Positions 1 to 8,074 of a stretch of 64,000 nt of DNA are shown in pieces. How positions within the stretch are numbered: the stretch's first letter is position 1; each line of letters begins with the position of its first letter. Source of the DNA: Actinomadura luzonensis (GTDB lineage Bacteria > Actinomycetota > Actinomycetes > Streptosporangiales > Streptosporangiaceae); NCBI RefSeq assembly GCF_022664455.2, contig NZ_JAKRKC020000001.1, positions 5,647,001 through 5,711,000 on the forward strand. Reading direction: 5' to 3'. The position numbers were made by a program, and so were the translations under genes. The notes beneath the pieces were generated by a model. The model had not been told where the DNA came from. It did not search any database and saw only the letters and a program-made list of their open reading frames with translations.

Positions 1-661
1 AGTACAGCGACAGGTCCTTGTGGATCTGGTCGGCGCGCGGCATGTCGATCTCGCCGAGCGCCACGGCGATGCCGAGGGCGGTCGTGGAGTTGGACAGGTC
101 CATGGAGGGGCCGGTCTCCTCGATGGCGGTGTCCTTGCCGCGGCTCCTGGCCTCGGTGATGGTGGCGAGGGTGAGCAGGGGCGTCTTGGTCTGGACGTAG
201 TGCACGTCGCGAGGGTCGTCGATGCCGGCGATCTTCATGGCCTCGCGCACCCCGGCGGCGACCTTCTCCACCATGGCGGGGCGGCCGATGTCCTCGGGCA
301 GGATGACCTCGCTCATGGCGACGCCGACCGACAGCCGGGGCTCGTCGGTGGCGGGGGCGCGCTCGGCCGGGGTGGTGGCGAAGATCGTGGCGTGCGGGCT
401 CAGGATGCCGTCGGTGCCGCCGGACCACACCAGCGGGACGTTGTCGGGCGCCGGGTGCCCGTGCCGGGCCAGCACCTCGCGGAAGGCGCGGTCGGCCAGG
501 ATGCGCGTGTAGTCGTTGACGCCGCCGTTGCCCTCGGTCTTGCCGACGACGGCGAGCACCCGTTCGGCCTCGATCACGCCGTCGGCGATGAGGCGCGACA
601 GCCCGGAGGCGTCGGTCACGCTCTCGATCGGCACCTTGCGGACCTCGATGGGTTCCGGCAT
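1..661 (-). CDS. Ring-opening amidohydrolase (barbiturase / cyanuric acid amidohydrolase family), partial
   Basis: The first ~220 residues are present; the C-terminus lies beyond the left edge. Enzymes of this family hydrolyse a ring amide of barbiturate or cyanuric acid with a Ser-Lys dyad and have three internally repeated units. Visible here are the unit-1 lysine in VVGKTEGNGG (Lys41), the matching Ser in VWSGGTDGILSPH (Ser80), the unit-2 lysine in VQTKTPLL and the Ser-rich NSTTALGIAVALGE stretch. The ATG at 661 follows AGAAAGGGTGG, a usable ribosome site. Family assignment is firm from these motifs. Choosing between barbiturate and cyanurate cannot be done from this part. A nucleobase permease and molybdenum hydroxylase are encoded elsewhere in the window (32287-37367), so a role in oxidative pyrimidine breakdown is an inference only. 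Confidence 0.88.
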   Translation of the reverse strand, partial: MPEPIEVRKVPIESVTDASGLSRLIADGVIEAERVLAVVGKTEGNGGVNDYTRILADRAFREVLARHGHPAPDNVPLVWSGGTDGILSPHATIFATTPAERAPATDEPRLSVGVAMSEVILPEDIGRPAMVEKVAAGVREAMKIAGIDDPRDVHYVQTKTPLLTLATITEARSRGKDTAIEETGPSMDLSNSTTALGIAVALGEIDMPRADQIHKDLSLY

Positions 662-741
662 GCGACCACCCTTTCTGTTCCCGCCCCTCGCGAGCGACGC
701 TAGCCGAGCCGGCCGGCGGGGTTCATGGGCAATGTGTGCCC

Positions 742-1458
742 ATGAAGGCCGCCGGCCATGTCAAGGCGCGCCGTACGCTGACCAACGTGATTCGCGAAGC
801 ACACGTCAACGGGATCAAGCTCGTGTACCGGGAGGAAGGGGACCCGAACGCTCCCCTGATGGTGCTGATCCACGGCCGCACGGCCGACCACAACGACTGG
901 AACGGCATCACCCAGCACTTCGCCGCCCGCCACCGGGTGCTCGTGCCCGACCTGCGCGGGCACGGGGGCAGCGACCGGCCGGGGGCGTACCCGGTGCCCG
1001 CCATGGCCGAGGACGTGGCCGGGCTGATCGTCCGGACCGGAGGGGGCGGGCCGGCGACGGTGGTCGGGCACTCGCTCGGCGGCATGGTGGCCTACCGGCT
1101 CGCCGTGAGCCGTCCCGAGCTGGTGGCGCGGCTCGTGCTGGAGGACGTGCCGCCGCCGTTGCCGATCGCGGACCGGCCGCCTCTCGTCGAGGACGGCTCC
1201 ACCGGCTTCGACCGGCGGATGATGCACGACACCGAGCGCCAGATCCGCGACCCCGACCCGGCCTGGCAGGCGGACCTGGCCAGGATCGCCGCGCCGACGC
1301 TGGTGGTGTCGGGCGGCGCGGCCTCGCCGTTCGACGCGGCGGCGCTGGCGGCCATGATCCCGGGGGCCGAGCTGGTGACGATCGAGGCCGGGCATCTGGT
1401 CCACGCCACCGAGCGGGCGGCGTTCCTGCGCGCGGTGGACGCCTTCCTGCAAGGCTGA
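742..1458 (+). CDS. Alpha/beta-fold hydrolase
   Basis: A 238-residue single-domain hydrolase of the epoxide hydrolase / proline iminopeptidase-like group. The oxyanion strand LIHGRTADHNDW (residues ~42-53) is followed by DLRGHGGSDRP, the nucleophile elbow GHSLGG (Ser111) and a C-terminal GHLVHATE carrying the likely catalytic His. The cap is short. The acid is not obvious; it would be expected near LVVSGGAASPFD. Starts possible: GTG 736, ATG 742 or GTG 787; homology to the beta-1 strand (VNGIKLVYREEG) does not decide. It diverges from the ring-opening amidohydrolase with about 80 bases between starts, so a shared regulatory region is possible. Substrate unknown. Confidence 0.8.
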   Translation: MKAAGHVKARRTLTNVIREAHVNGIKLVYREEGDPNAPLMVLIHGRTADHNDWNGITQHFAARHRVLVPDLRGHGGSDRPGAYPVPAMAEDVAGLIVRTGGGGPATVVGHSLGGMVAYRLAVSRPELVARLVLEDVPPPLPIADRPPLVEDGSTGFDRRMMHDTERQIRDPDPAWQADLARIAAPTLVVSGGAASPFDAAALAAMIPGAELVTIEAGHLVHATERAAFLRAVDAFLQG

Positions 1459-1522
1459 CGGAGAATGGGGTAGAAGGGGCGAATGTGACCCCAACGTCAC
1501 AAAGATCCGTCAAGGTGGAAAG

Positions 1523-2605
1523 GTGCGCACGAGGCTCAGCGATCACGTCAGGGAACGTCTGGGCACGTTCGCCCTCACCGCCCCCTCCATCGCGCAGTGC
1601 GCGGTCGGCGCGGCGCTGGCCTGGATCGTGGCGATGGAGCTGCTCGGCCACCCGCGGCCGTTCTTCGCCCCCATCTCCGTGCTGATCTGCGTGGGCGTGG
1701 GCCTCGGGCAGCGGCTGCGCCGGGTGGTGGAGCTGGTCGTCGGGGTCAGCCTCGGGGTCGGGGTGGGCGACCTGCTGGTGTCCGCGATCGGGTCGGGGCC
1801 GTGGCAGATCGCGCTGGTGGTGGCGCTGGCGATGGCGATCGCGGTGCTGCTGGACGGCGGGGGGCTGTTCGTGGCGCAGGCCGGGTCGTCGGCGGTGCTG
1901 GTGGCCACGCTCGTCCCGACGGCGGGCGCGGGCGGCCTGGACCGCATGGCCGACGCCCTGACCGGCGGCGTCATCGGCATCGCGGCGGTCGCGCTGATGC
2001 CCGCGAGCCCGTTCACCATCGCGGCCAAGCACCTGTCCGGGGTGCTGGACGCGCTGTCCACCGCACTGGAGCGCGCCGCCGAGGCCATCGAGAAGCGGGA
2101 CGTGGACCTGGCCGCCGAGGCGCTGGAGGAGGCGCGCGGCACGCAGGCGGCGGTGGAGGAGTTCGAGAAGGCGCTGGAGACCAGCAAGGAGATCACCACG
2201 ATCTCGCCGCTGCACTGGCACCGGCGGGCCCGCCTGGCCCGCTACGAGACCGCCGCCGTGCCGGTGGACCTGGCGATGCGCAACGTCCGCGTGCTGTGCC
2301 GGCGCACGCTCGCCTCGCTCGGCGAGGCGAGCCCGCCCCCGGCCACGCTCGCCGAGGCCATGCGCGAGGTGTCGGAGGCCGCGCTGCTGCTGCAGCTCGA
2401 ACTGGGCGCGGGACGGGAGCCGACGCTGGCCAGGCAGGCGCTGCTCGCGGTGGCGGCCAGGGAGCGGCCCGAGCACCTGGGGTTCTCCGCGCACGTGATC
2501 ATCGCGCAGCTCCGCTCCGTCGTGGTGGACCTGCTCCAGGCCACCGGCATGGAGCACGAGGAGGCCACCGCCACCCTGACCCCGCTGGACGGCACGACCG
2601 GCTGA
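1523..2605 (+). CDS. FUSC / aromatic acid exporter-like membrane protein
   Basis: 360 residues. The N-terminal ~170 residues contain about six hydrophobic segments (for example SIAQCAVGAALAWIVAMELL and ALVVALAMAIAVLLD) with the PFFAPISVLICVGVGLGQRLRR signature typical of FUSC-like proteins. The C-terminal half (~180-360) is a charged helical cytoplasmic domain (EKRDVDLAAEALEEARGTQ). Members of this group are proposed efflux proteins for aromatic or other organic acids; transport has not been shown for most. The GTG start at 1523 follows AAGGTGGAAAG. It is 64 bases downstream of the hydrolase and may be its own unit. Specific substrate cannot be stated. Confidence 0.75.
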   Translation: MRTRLSDHVRERLGTFALTAPSIAQCAVGAALAWIVAMELLGHPRPFFAPISVLICVGVGLGQRLRRVVELVVGVSLGVGVGDLLVSAIGSGPWQIALVVALAMAIAVLLDGGGLFVAQAGSSAVLVATLVPTAGAGGLDRMADALTGGVIGIAAVALMPASPFTIAAKHLSGVLDALSTALERAAEAIEKRDVDLAAEALEEARGTQAAVEEFEKALETSKEITTISPLHWHRRARLARYETAAVPVDLAMRNVRVLCRRTLASLGEASPPPATLAEAMREVSEAALLLQLELGAGREPTLARQALLAVAARERPEHLGFSAHVIIAQLRSVVVDLLQATGMEHEEATATLTPLDGTTG

Positions 2606-2616
2606 CGGGCGCCGGG

Positions 2617-3636
2617 TCAGCGCCCGGGGGTGAGGTGGAAGAACGAGCCGTCCGCCGGGGCGGTGTCCACACGGGAGACCTCCTCCAGCCGGGCCCGCGC
2701 CTCCTCCGGCAGGTCCAGCTCGAACGCCGCCAGGTTCTGCCGCAGCTGCTCCACCGACCGCGGCCCGATCAGGGCCGAGGTCACCCCGGGCCGGGAGGCC
2801 GCCCAGGACAGCGCCACGTCGGCCGGCGCGGCCCCCACGGCGGCGGCGACCGCGGCCACCTCCTCGGCGATCTCCAGGTTGCGCCGGGTGAGCAGGGACT
2901 CGGCCCAGTGCCGGGCGCCGGGCAGGTCGCTGCCGAGCAGGCGGCCCATGCGGGTGTCCCGGCCCGGGGCCTCGCCGGCGCGGTAGCGGCCGGTCAGGAC
3001 GCCGCCGCCGAGCGTGCCGTAGGCGATGACGCCGAGGCCGTGGCGTTCGCAGGCGGGCAGGATCTCGGCCTCGGCGGCCCGCTGGATGAGCGAGTACTGC
3101 GGCTGCAGGGCGACGAACGGGGTGCCGCCCGCCCGGGCCGCGGCCCACTGGGACTCGACGATCTGGGCGGCGCTGAAGTTGGAGCAGCCGAGGTAGCGGA
3201 CCTTGCCGGCGCGCACGAAGCCGTCCAGCGTGGCCATGGTCTCCTCGATCGGCGTGCGCGGGTCCCACTGGTGGCACTGGTAGACGTCGACGTGGTCGGT
3301 GCCGAGGCGGCGCAGGCTGGCGTCGAGGGCGCGGGTGAGGTGGCGGCGCGACAGGCCGCGGCCCTCGGCGCCGGTGGGCATGGCGCCCTTGGTGGCCAGC
3401 ACCACCTCCTCGCGCCGGCCCTTGATCGCGCGGCCGACGATCTCCTCGGTCTCGCCGCGGTGGTAGAGGTCGGCGGTGTCGACGAAGGTGCCGCCGGCGT
3501 CGAGGAAGGCGTGGATGATGCTCCTGGCCTCGCTCTCGTCGCAGGCGGCCAGGCCGTGGGCGGTGCCGAAGTTCATGGTGCCGAGGCAGGCCCGGGTGAC
3601 GCGTAGGCCGGAGCGGCCCAGGTTGAGCTGCTGCAT
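2617..3636 (-). CDS. Aldo/keto reductase
   Basis: A 339-residue NADPH-dependent (beta/alpha)8 oxidoreductase. The catalytic tetrad is complete: Asp53 and Tyr58 in FVDTADLYHRGETE, Lys83 in VLATKG and His122 in VYQCHQWD. The cofactor region GVTSALIGPRSVEQL is near the C-terminus. It resembles the actinobacterial YghZ/AKR11-AKR12-type reductases that act on small aldehydes and ketones. The ATG at 3636 begins MQQLNLGRSGLRVTRACLG, the normal family start. It diverges from a TetR-family gene across 81 bases containing clear dyads (3664-3697), so it is probably the regulator's target and may be induced by a toxic aldehyde or similar ligand. Physiological substrate unknown. Confidence 0.9.
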   Translation of the reverse strand: MQQLNLGRSGLRVTRACLGTMNFGTAHGLAACDESEARSIIHAFLDAGGTFVDTADLYHRGETEEIVGRAIKGRREEVVLATKGAMPTGAEGRGLSRRHLTRALDASLRRLGTDHVDVYQCHQWDPRTPIEETMATLDGFVRAGKVRYLGCSNFSAAQIVESQWAAARAGGTPFVALQPQYSLIQRAAEAEILPACERHGLGVIAYGTLGGGVLTGRYRAGEAPGRDTRMGRLLGSDLPGARHWAESLLTRRNLEIAEEVAAVAAAVGAAPADVALSWAASRPGVTSALIGPRSVEQLRQNLAAFELDLPEEARARLEEVSRVDTAPADGSFFHLTPGR

Positions 3637-3663
3637 GAGACAATCCCCTAGAGGCGGAATGCG

Positions 3664-3697
3664 TGTTCCGCTTGGACCATACGGAACACCGGTTCCG
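3664..3697. promoter_or_regulatory. Operator dyads between aldo/keto reductase and TetR genes
   Basis: Two overlapping inverted repeats are visible. TGTTCCG (3664-3670) pairs with CGGAACA (3682-3688) across 11 bases. CGGAAC (3682-3687) pairs with GTTCCG (3692-3697) across 4 bases. A further GCGGAA at 3654-3659 matches TTCCGC at 3666-3671. The GGAAC half-site therefore recurs four times within 45 bases of the divergent intergenic region, as expected for autoregulation by the adjacent TetR protein and control of the reductase. Binding is inferred from position and symmetry. Confidence 0.65.
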
Positions 3698-3717
3698 CTT
3701 GTCAACGGGAGGAACGG

Positions 3718-4263
3718 ATGATGCGCGCCGACGCCCAGCGCAACCGCGCCCGCGTGCTGGAGGCCGCCGAGCAGGTGCTGGCGAGGGACGGCCTGGCCGC
3801 GTCGATGCGGGAGATCGCCGAGGTGGCCGGCGTCGGCGTGGGGACGATCTACCGCCAGTTCCCCACCAAGGAGGCGCTCTACCAGGCCATCGTGCTCGAC
3901 CGCCAGCGGCGCCTGGCCGAGCGGGCCGCCGAGCTGACGGGAGCGTCCGACGCCGGGGAGGCGTTCTTCGCCTTCTTCACCCGGATCGTCGAGGACTCGA
4001 CCGTCAAGAAGGTCCTCATCGACGCGCTGCGGGAGGCCGGCATCGACCCCAAGGCCGGCATGCCGGACATCCGCGGCGCGATCGAGGCGTTGCTGCGGCG
4101 CGCCCAGGACGCCGGCGCGGTGCGCGCCGACGTCGGCATGCCCGAGCTGCTGGCGCTGCTCAGCGCCACGTCCCTGGCCGCGCAGCACAACAACTGGGAC
4201 GCGGGCCTGCGCACCCGCACGCTGCGGGTGGTCTTCGACGGGCTCAGGCCGACAGGCGCTTGA
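3718..4263 (+). CDS. TetR/AcrR-family transcriptional regulator
   Basis: 181 residues. The N-terminal HTH is canonical: RARVLEAAEQVLARDG, then SMREIAEVAGVGVGTIYRQFPTKEALYQA (residues ~29-57). The C-terminal ligand domain (~70-175) has the EDSTVKKVLIDALREAG/AQDAGAVRADVG pattern of the TetR C-terminal family common in actinobacteria. Two ATGs (3718, 3721) follow GGGAGGAA, a good ribosome site. It most likely represses itself and the divergent aldo/keto reductase through the GGAAC dyads. Its 3' end overlaps the convergent aminotransferase by 20 bases. Ligand unknown. Confidence 0.9.
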   Translation: MMRADAQRNRARVLEAAEQVLARDGLAASMREIAEVAGVGVGTIYRQFPTKEALYQAIVLDRQRRLAERAAELTGASDAGEAFFAFFTRIVEDSTVKKVLIDALREAGIDPKAGMPDIRGAIEALLRRAQDAGAVRADVGMPELLALLSATSLAAQHNNWDAGLRTRTLRVVFDGLRPTGA

Positions 4264-5416
4264 GCCGCGCCACCGCCTCGTCGATCACCTCGTCCTTCTT
4301 GCAGAAGGCGAACCTGACGTAGTGCCGCCCGCGTTCCTGATGCTCGTAGAAGACCTGCGTCGGGATGGCGACCACCCCGGCCAGCTCGGGCAGCCGCCGC
4401 GTCAGCTCCAGCCCGTCGGTGAAGCCGAGCGGCCGGATGTCGGTCTGCACGAAGTACGTGCCGGCCGGCCGCAGCACCTCGAACCCGGCCGCCGTCAGCC
4501 CCTCCATCAGCCGGTCGCGTTTGTCCTGCAGCCCGGCGCGCAGCGCGGAGACCCACTCCAGCTCGTGCCGCAGCCCGTAGGCCACCGCGAGCTGCCACGG
4601 CGCGCTCGCGGTGAAGGTGAGGAACTGCTTGACCGTCTGCACCGCCGTGACCAGCGGCGCGGGCGCGCACACCCAGCCGGTCTTCCAGCCGGTCACCGAG
4701 AACGTCTTGCCCGCCGACGAGATCATCACCGTGCGCTCGCGCATGCCGGGCAGCGTGGCCAGCGGCACGTGCGCGACGCCGTCGAAGGTCAGGTGCTCGT
4801 ACACCTCGTCGGTGATCGCGATCAGGTCGCGCTCGCGGCACAGCCCGGCGATGACCTCCAGCTCCTCGCGGGTGAACACGGTCCCGGTCGGGTTGTGCGG
4901 CGAGTTGACCAGGATCGCCCTGGTACGCGGCGTGACGGCGGCGCGCAGCTCGCCGGGGTCGAAGGTGAAGCGGCCCGCGACCGGCCGCAGGGTGACCGCC
5001 ACCAGCCGCGCCTGGGCGAGCGCGACGGAGGCGGCGTAGGAGTCGTAGAACGGCTCGAACACGACCACCTCGTCGCCGGGCTCGCACAGCGCCAGCACGC
5101 TCGCCGCGATCGCCTCGGTGGCGCCCACCGTGACCAGGACCTCGCCGGACGGGTCGTAGTCGAGCCGGTAGTGGTCGGCCCGGTGCTCGGCGACCGCGCG
5201 GCGCAGCTCGGGCAGGCCGGGGCCGGGCGGGTACTGGTTGGCGCCGGAGGTGATGGCCTGCATCGCCCGGTCGAGCATGGCGGCCGGCCCGTCGGTGTCG
5301 GGGAACCCCTGGCCGAGGTTGATCGATCCGGTCTGCACGGCGAGAGCGCTCATCTCCGCGAAGATGGTGGTACCGAAGGCTCGCATCCTGGACACAAGTG
5401 GTTCCGTCACGGTCAC
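4244..5416 (-). CDS. PLP-dependent class I/II aminotransferase
   Basis: 390 residues, fold-type I. Motifs in order: INLGQGFPDTDGP at the N-terminus, VTVGATEAIAA (phosphate-binding turn), NSPHNPTGTVFTREEL, ITDEVYEHL (Asp203, which pairs with the pyridine nitrogen) and SSAGKTFSVTGWK, whose Lys237 forms the Schiff base. The whole pattern matches the DapC / kynurenine aminotransferase (YbdL-like) subgroup. DapC would make N-succinyl-LL-2,6-diaminopimelate in lysine and cell-wall synthesis, but no dap gene is nearby, so that assignment is tentative. GTG start at 5416, only 19 bases from the divergent GTG at 5436, with little room for a leader. Confidence 0.88.
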   Translation of the reverse strand: MTVTEPLVSRMRAFGTTIFAEMSALAVQTGSINLGQGFPDTDGPAAMLDRAMQAITSGANQYPPGPGLPELRRAVAEHRADHYRLDYDPSGEVLVTVGATEAIAASVLALCEPGDEVVVFEPFYDSYAASVALAQARLVAVTLRPVAGRFTFDPGELRAAVTPRTRAILVNSPHNPTGTVFTREELEVIAGLCRERDLIAITDEVYEHLTFDGVAHVPLATLPGMRERTVMISSAGKTFSVTGWKTGWVCAPAPLVTAVQTVKQFLTFTASAPWQLAVAYGLRHELEWVSALRAGLQDKRDRLMEGLTAAGFEVLRPAGTYFVQTDIRPLGFTDGLELTRRLPELAGVVAIPTQVFYEHQERGRHYVRFAFCKKDEVIDEAVARLKRLSA

Positions 5417-5435
5417 AGACTATTAGTCTCGTGCC
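5417..5435. promoter_or_regulatory. Very short divergent promoter region with palindrome
   Basis: Nineteen bases separate two GTG start codons. AGACTA (5417-5422) and TAGTCT (5424-5429) form a palindrome around one T. TATTAG reads as a -10 element toward the plus-strand gene and TAATAG as a -10 element toward the minus-strand gene. Both would place transcription starts at or next to the GTGs, i.e. leaderless mRNAs. No Shine-Dalgarno sequence is present for either gene. Confidence 0.5.
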
Positions 5436-7148
5436 GTGATCATTCGGGTCGTGCTCGCCCTCGCCCTGTCCGCGCCGCCGGTCCTGATCCCCGCGGCGCC
5501 GGCGTCCGCGGCGCCGCAGCCCCGCCCCTGTCCCGTGGCCGTGCCCGCGCGGACGACCTGCGGCTTCCTCACCGTCCCCGAACGCAGGGACGCCCCCGGC
5601 AGGACGATCCGCGTCGGCTACGCGCTGCACCGCTCGGCCGCCCGCGACCGCAGGCCCGACCCGGTCGTCTACATGAGCGGCGGCCCCGGGTCGGCGTCGC
5701 TGCAGCTCACCGGGTTCCTGGCGCAGATGTTCCCGGACCGGGACGTGGTGACGGTCGAGCAGCGCGGCGGCCGCTACTCCGAGCCCGTGCTGAGCTGCCC
5801 CGAGACCGCGGCCGCGCTGCTCGGCCAGCTCCGCACCCCGCGCGACGACGTCGCCGCCGCCGCCGTGAGGTGCCGCGACCGGCTCCGCGAGCAGGGCGTC
5901 GACCTCCGCGGCTACACCACCAGGGAGATCGCCGCCGACGTCGTCGCGCTGCGCCGCGAGCTGGGCTACCCGAGCTGGAACCTGTTCGGCGTCAGCTACT
6001 CCACCCGCGTGATGGCGCTGGCCGCCGCGACGGACCCGGACGGCACCCGGTCCCTGGTCCTGGACTCCTACCTGCCGCAGAGCGTCGCCTGGTACGACGA
6101 CGCCGCGCGCAACCTCACCGACACGATCGCCCGCCTCGGCGCCGCGGACGCCTACGCGGCCATGGTCGCCCGGCTCAACGCCTCCCCCGCCCGCGTGCCG
6201 ACCACCGACCCGCTGCTCGGCCGCGCGTTCACCGCCAGGATGAGCGGCGACGACGTGTCCGCGGTGCTGTTCGAGGGGCTGGCCGAGGCGGACGTGGCGG
6301 CCGTGGCCCCCCAGCTGGTGCGCGCGCTCGCCACCGGCCACGACGAGCTGCTGCGCCCGCTCGCCGACGCCGTGGGCGAGGGGCTGGTGTCGCACGAGTT
6401 CGGGCTGTACCACGCGGTCCAGTGCCAGGACGAGCTGCCGTTCAACACCGGCCGCTCCCCGCTGTTCACCCACCGGGCCGACCAGGCGGTGTGCGACGCC
6501 TGGGGGCTGCCGCGCTCGCCGCCGGAGCAGGGCGTGCCGCGCGCGCCCGCGTTCGTGCTCGGCGGCCGGTACGACCCCACCACGCCGGTCCGCACCAGCA
6601 GGCCGGCCGCCGCCGCGCTGCCGGGCGCCCGGTTCGTGGAGGTGCCGCACGCCTCCCACGCGGTCTTCCTGTCCAGTGCGTGCGCCCGCCGCGAGATCGC
6701 CGGGTTCGTCGCGGACCCGGCCGGCCGGACCGCCGCCCCCTGCCTGGACCCGCCGATCACGCCGGGCGAGCTGCGCGTGACGGCGGCCCCGTACGAGATC
6801 TCGCGGGCCCCCTGGCTGGCCGCGCCGTTCGCGGTGTTCGCGCTGACCGCGCTGGCGCAGCTCGTGGTGGCCGGGCTGCGGGGCCGGGCGTTCGCCGCCT
6901 TCGGCGGGTTGTGCGGGGTGGCGTTCGCCGGGCTGACCGGCCAGGCCGTCTGGGGGCTCGCCGCCCGCAACGAGACGGCCCTGGCCGTCGGCGTCCCCGC
7001 GGTCGTCGGGCCCTGCACGTGGATCGCGGTCGCCGCGGTGGCGCTCACGGCCGTCGGCGCGGCGCTGCGGTGGCGCCGCTGGCCGGGCTGGGCGGCGACC
7101 GCTGTCGGCGGGGGATTCCTCGTATGGTGGTTGGTCTGGTTCCTATGA
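5436..7148 (+). CDS. Secreted/membrane-anchored TAP-like alpha/beta hydrolase
   Basis: 570 residues. An N-terminal signal peptide (LALALSAPPVLIPAAPASAA, residues ~7-26) precedes an alpha/beta hydrolase of the tripeptidyl aminopeptidase group (SlpD/SlpE, TAP-like C-terminal domain): YMSGGPGSASLQL (~79-91), VEQRGGRYSEP, nucleophile Ser187 in FGVSYST, GGRYDPTTPV (likely acid) and HASHAVF (likely His). Cysteine pairs such as CPVAVPARTTC suit an extracytoplasmic enzyme. Unlike the usual family member it continues for ~120 residues with about four membrane segments (APFAVFALTALAQLVVAGL through ATAVGGGFLVWWLVWFL), so the hydrolase faces outside and is anchored by its C-terminus. Its stop overlaps the next gene (ATGA). 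Peptide substrate unproved. Confidence 0.85.
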   Translation: MIIRVVLALALSAPPVLIPAAPASAAPQPRPCPVAVPARTTCGFLTVPERRDAPGRTIRVGYALHRSAARDRRPDPVVYMSGGPGSASLQLTGFLAQMFPDRDVVTVEQRGGRYSEPVLSCPETAAALLGQLRTPRDDVAAAAVRCRDRLREQGVDLRGYTTREIAADVVALRRELGYPSWNLFGVSYSTRVMALAAATDPDGTRSLVLDSYLPQSVAWYDDAARNLTDTIARLGAADAYAAMVARLNASPARVPTTDPLLGRAFTARMSGDDVSAVLFEGLAEADVAAVAPQLVRALATGHDELLRPLADAVGEGLVSHEFGLYHAVQCQDELPFNTGRSPLFTHRADQAVCDAWGLPRSPPEQGVPRAPAFVLGGRYDPTTPVRTSRPAAAALPGARFVEVPHASHAVFLSSACARREIAGFVADPAGRTAAPCLDPPITPGELRVTAAPYEISRAPWLAAPFAVFALTALAQLVVAGLRGRAFAAFGGLCGVAFAGLTGQAVWGLAARNETALAVGVPAVVGPCTWIAVAAVALTAVGAALRWRRWPGWAATAVGGGFLVWWLVWFL

Positions 7149-8074
7149 CGCGCATCAGAGAGCTCGACGCGCTCCGCGGGTTCGCGGTGTGCGGCATCAT
7201 GCTGGTCAACACCTGGCAGCACACCCGCGAGCCCGACGTGCCGCTCAACGGCGTGGACCTGGTGGTCCAGAACCTCTTCCAGAGCCGCTTCTACCCGATC
7301 TTCTCGGCGCTGTTCGGCATCAGCTTCCTGCTGTTCCTGCGCGGCAACAGCCGGTGGGCGCTGCTGAGCCGGCTGTTCTGGCTCTACTGCATCGGGCTGG
7401 GGCAGGGCCTGTTCTACGAGGGCGAGGTGCTGACCGACTACGCCTTCTGGGGGGCGGTGGTGCTGCTGCCCGCCTCGTTCCTGCCGGGCGGCTGGGCGCA
7501 GCTCGCGCTCGGCGTGGCGGGGCTGGTCGCGGCCCAGCTCGCCAAGGGCGGCGGGGCGTGGCTGATCCCCGGCCTGCTGCTGGTGGGCATGGGGCTGTGG
7601 CGGCTGCGGCCGCCCCGGTCGTGGCTGCTGCCGGGCTTCGCGGTGTCCGCGGCGGCCACGCTGCTGCTCACCTGGGCCGCGGGCGGCGCCTTCCGCTGGC
7701 ACCTCTACAGCGCGGCGGCGCTGGCGGGGGCGCTGGCGTACGCGCTGGGCCTGCTGCTGGTGCTGCGGCCGGGCCTGTCGGCGGTGCTGGAGCCGCTCGG
7801 CAGGATGGCCCTGACGAACTACGTGACCGGCACCGCCGTGATCGTGCTGGCGCTGCCGCTGCTCAAGGCCGACCCGACCCGCTGGGCCGTGGTGGGTCTC
7901 GCGGCGGTCACCGTGGCGGTGCAGGCGGCGGGCAGCAGGTGGTGGCTGGCCCGGTTCCGGTACGGGCCGCTGGAGTGGGTCTGGCGGTGCCTGACCTGGT
8001 TTCGACGGGTGCCCAACCGGTTAGAGTCGGGCCGTGACCACAATCGCCCTCTGCCAGATCCCGGTCTCACCTGA
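7145..8074 (+). CDS. DUF418-type polytopic membrane protein
   Basis: 309 residues starting at the ATG that overlaps the upstream stop. The N-terminal RIRELDALRGFAVCGIMLVN and the C-terminal EPLGRMALTNYVTGTAVIVL and RYGPLEWVWRCLTW blocks are the DUF418 signature; about eight membrane helices lie between. The family is related to acyltransferase-3-like membrane proteins, and no reaction is established for it. Its 3' end overlaps the following nitrilase gene by 41 bases, so the three genes 5436-8810 are probably one transcript. The tail after residue ~285 (RRVPNRLESGRDHNRP) lies largely within that overlap and may be extra. Confidence 0.78.
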   Translation: MTRIRELDALRGFAVCGIMLVNTWQHTREPDVPLNGVDLVVQNLFQSRFYPIFSALFGISFLLFLRGNSRWALLSRLFWLYCIGLGQGLFYEGEVLTDYAFWGAVVLLPASFLPGGWAQLALGVAGLVAAQLAKGGGAWLIPGLLLVGMGLWRLRPPRSWLLPGFAVSAAATLLLTWAAGGAFRWHLYSAAALAGALAYALGLLLVLRPGLSAVLEPLGRMALTNYVTGTAVIVLALPLLKADPTRWAVVGLAAVTVAVQAAGSRWWLARFRYGPLEWVWRCLTWFRRVPNRLESGRDHNRPLPDPGLT

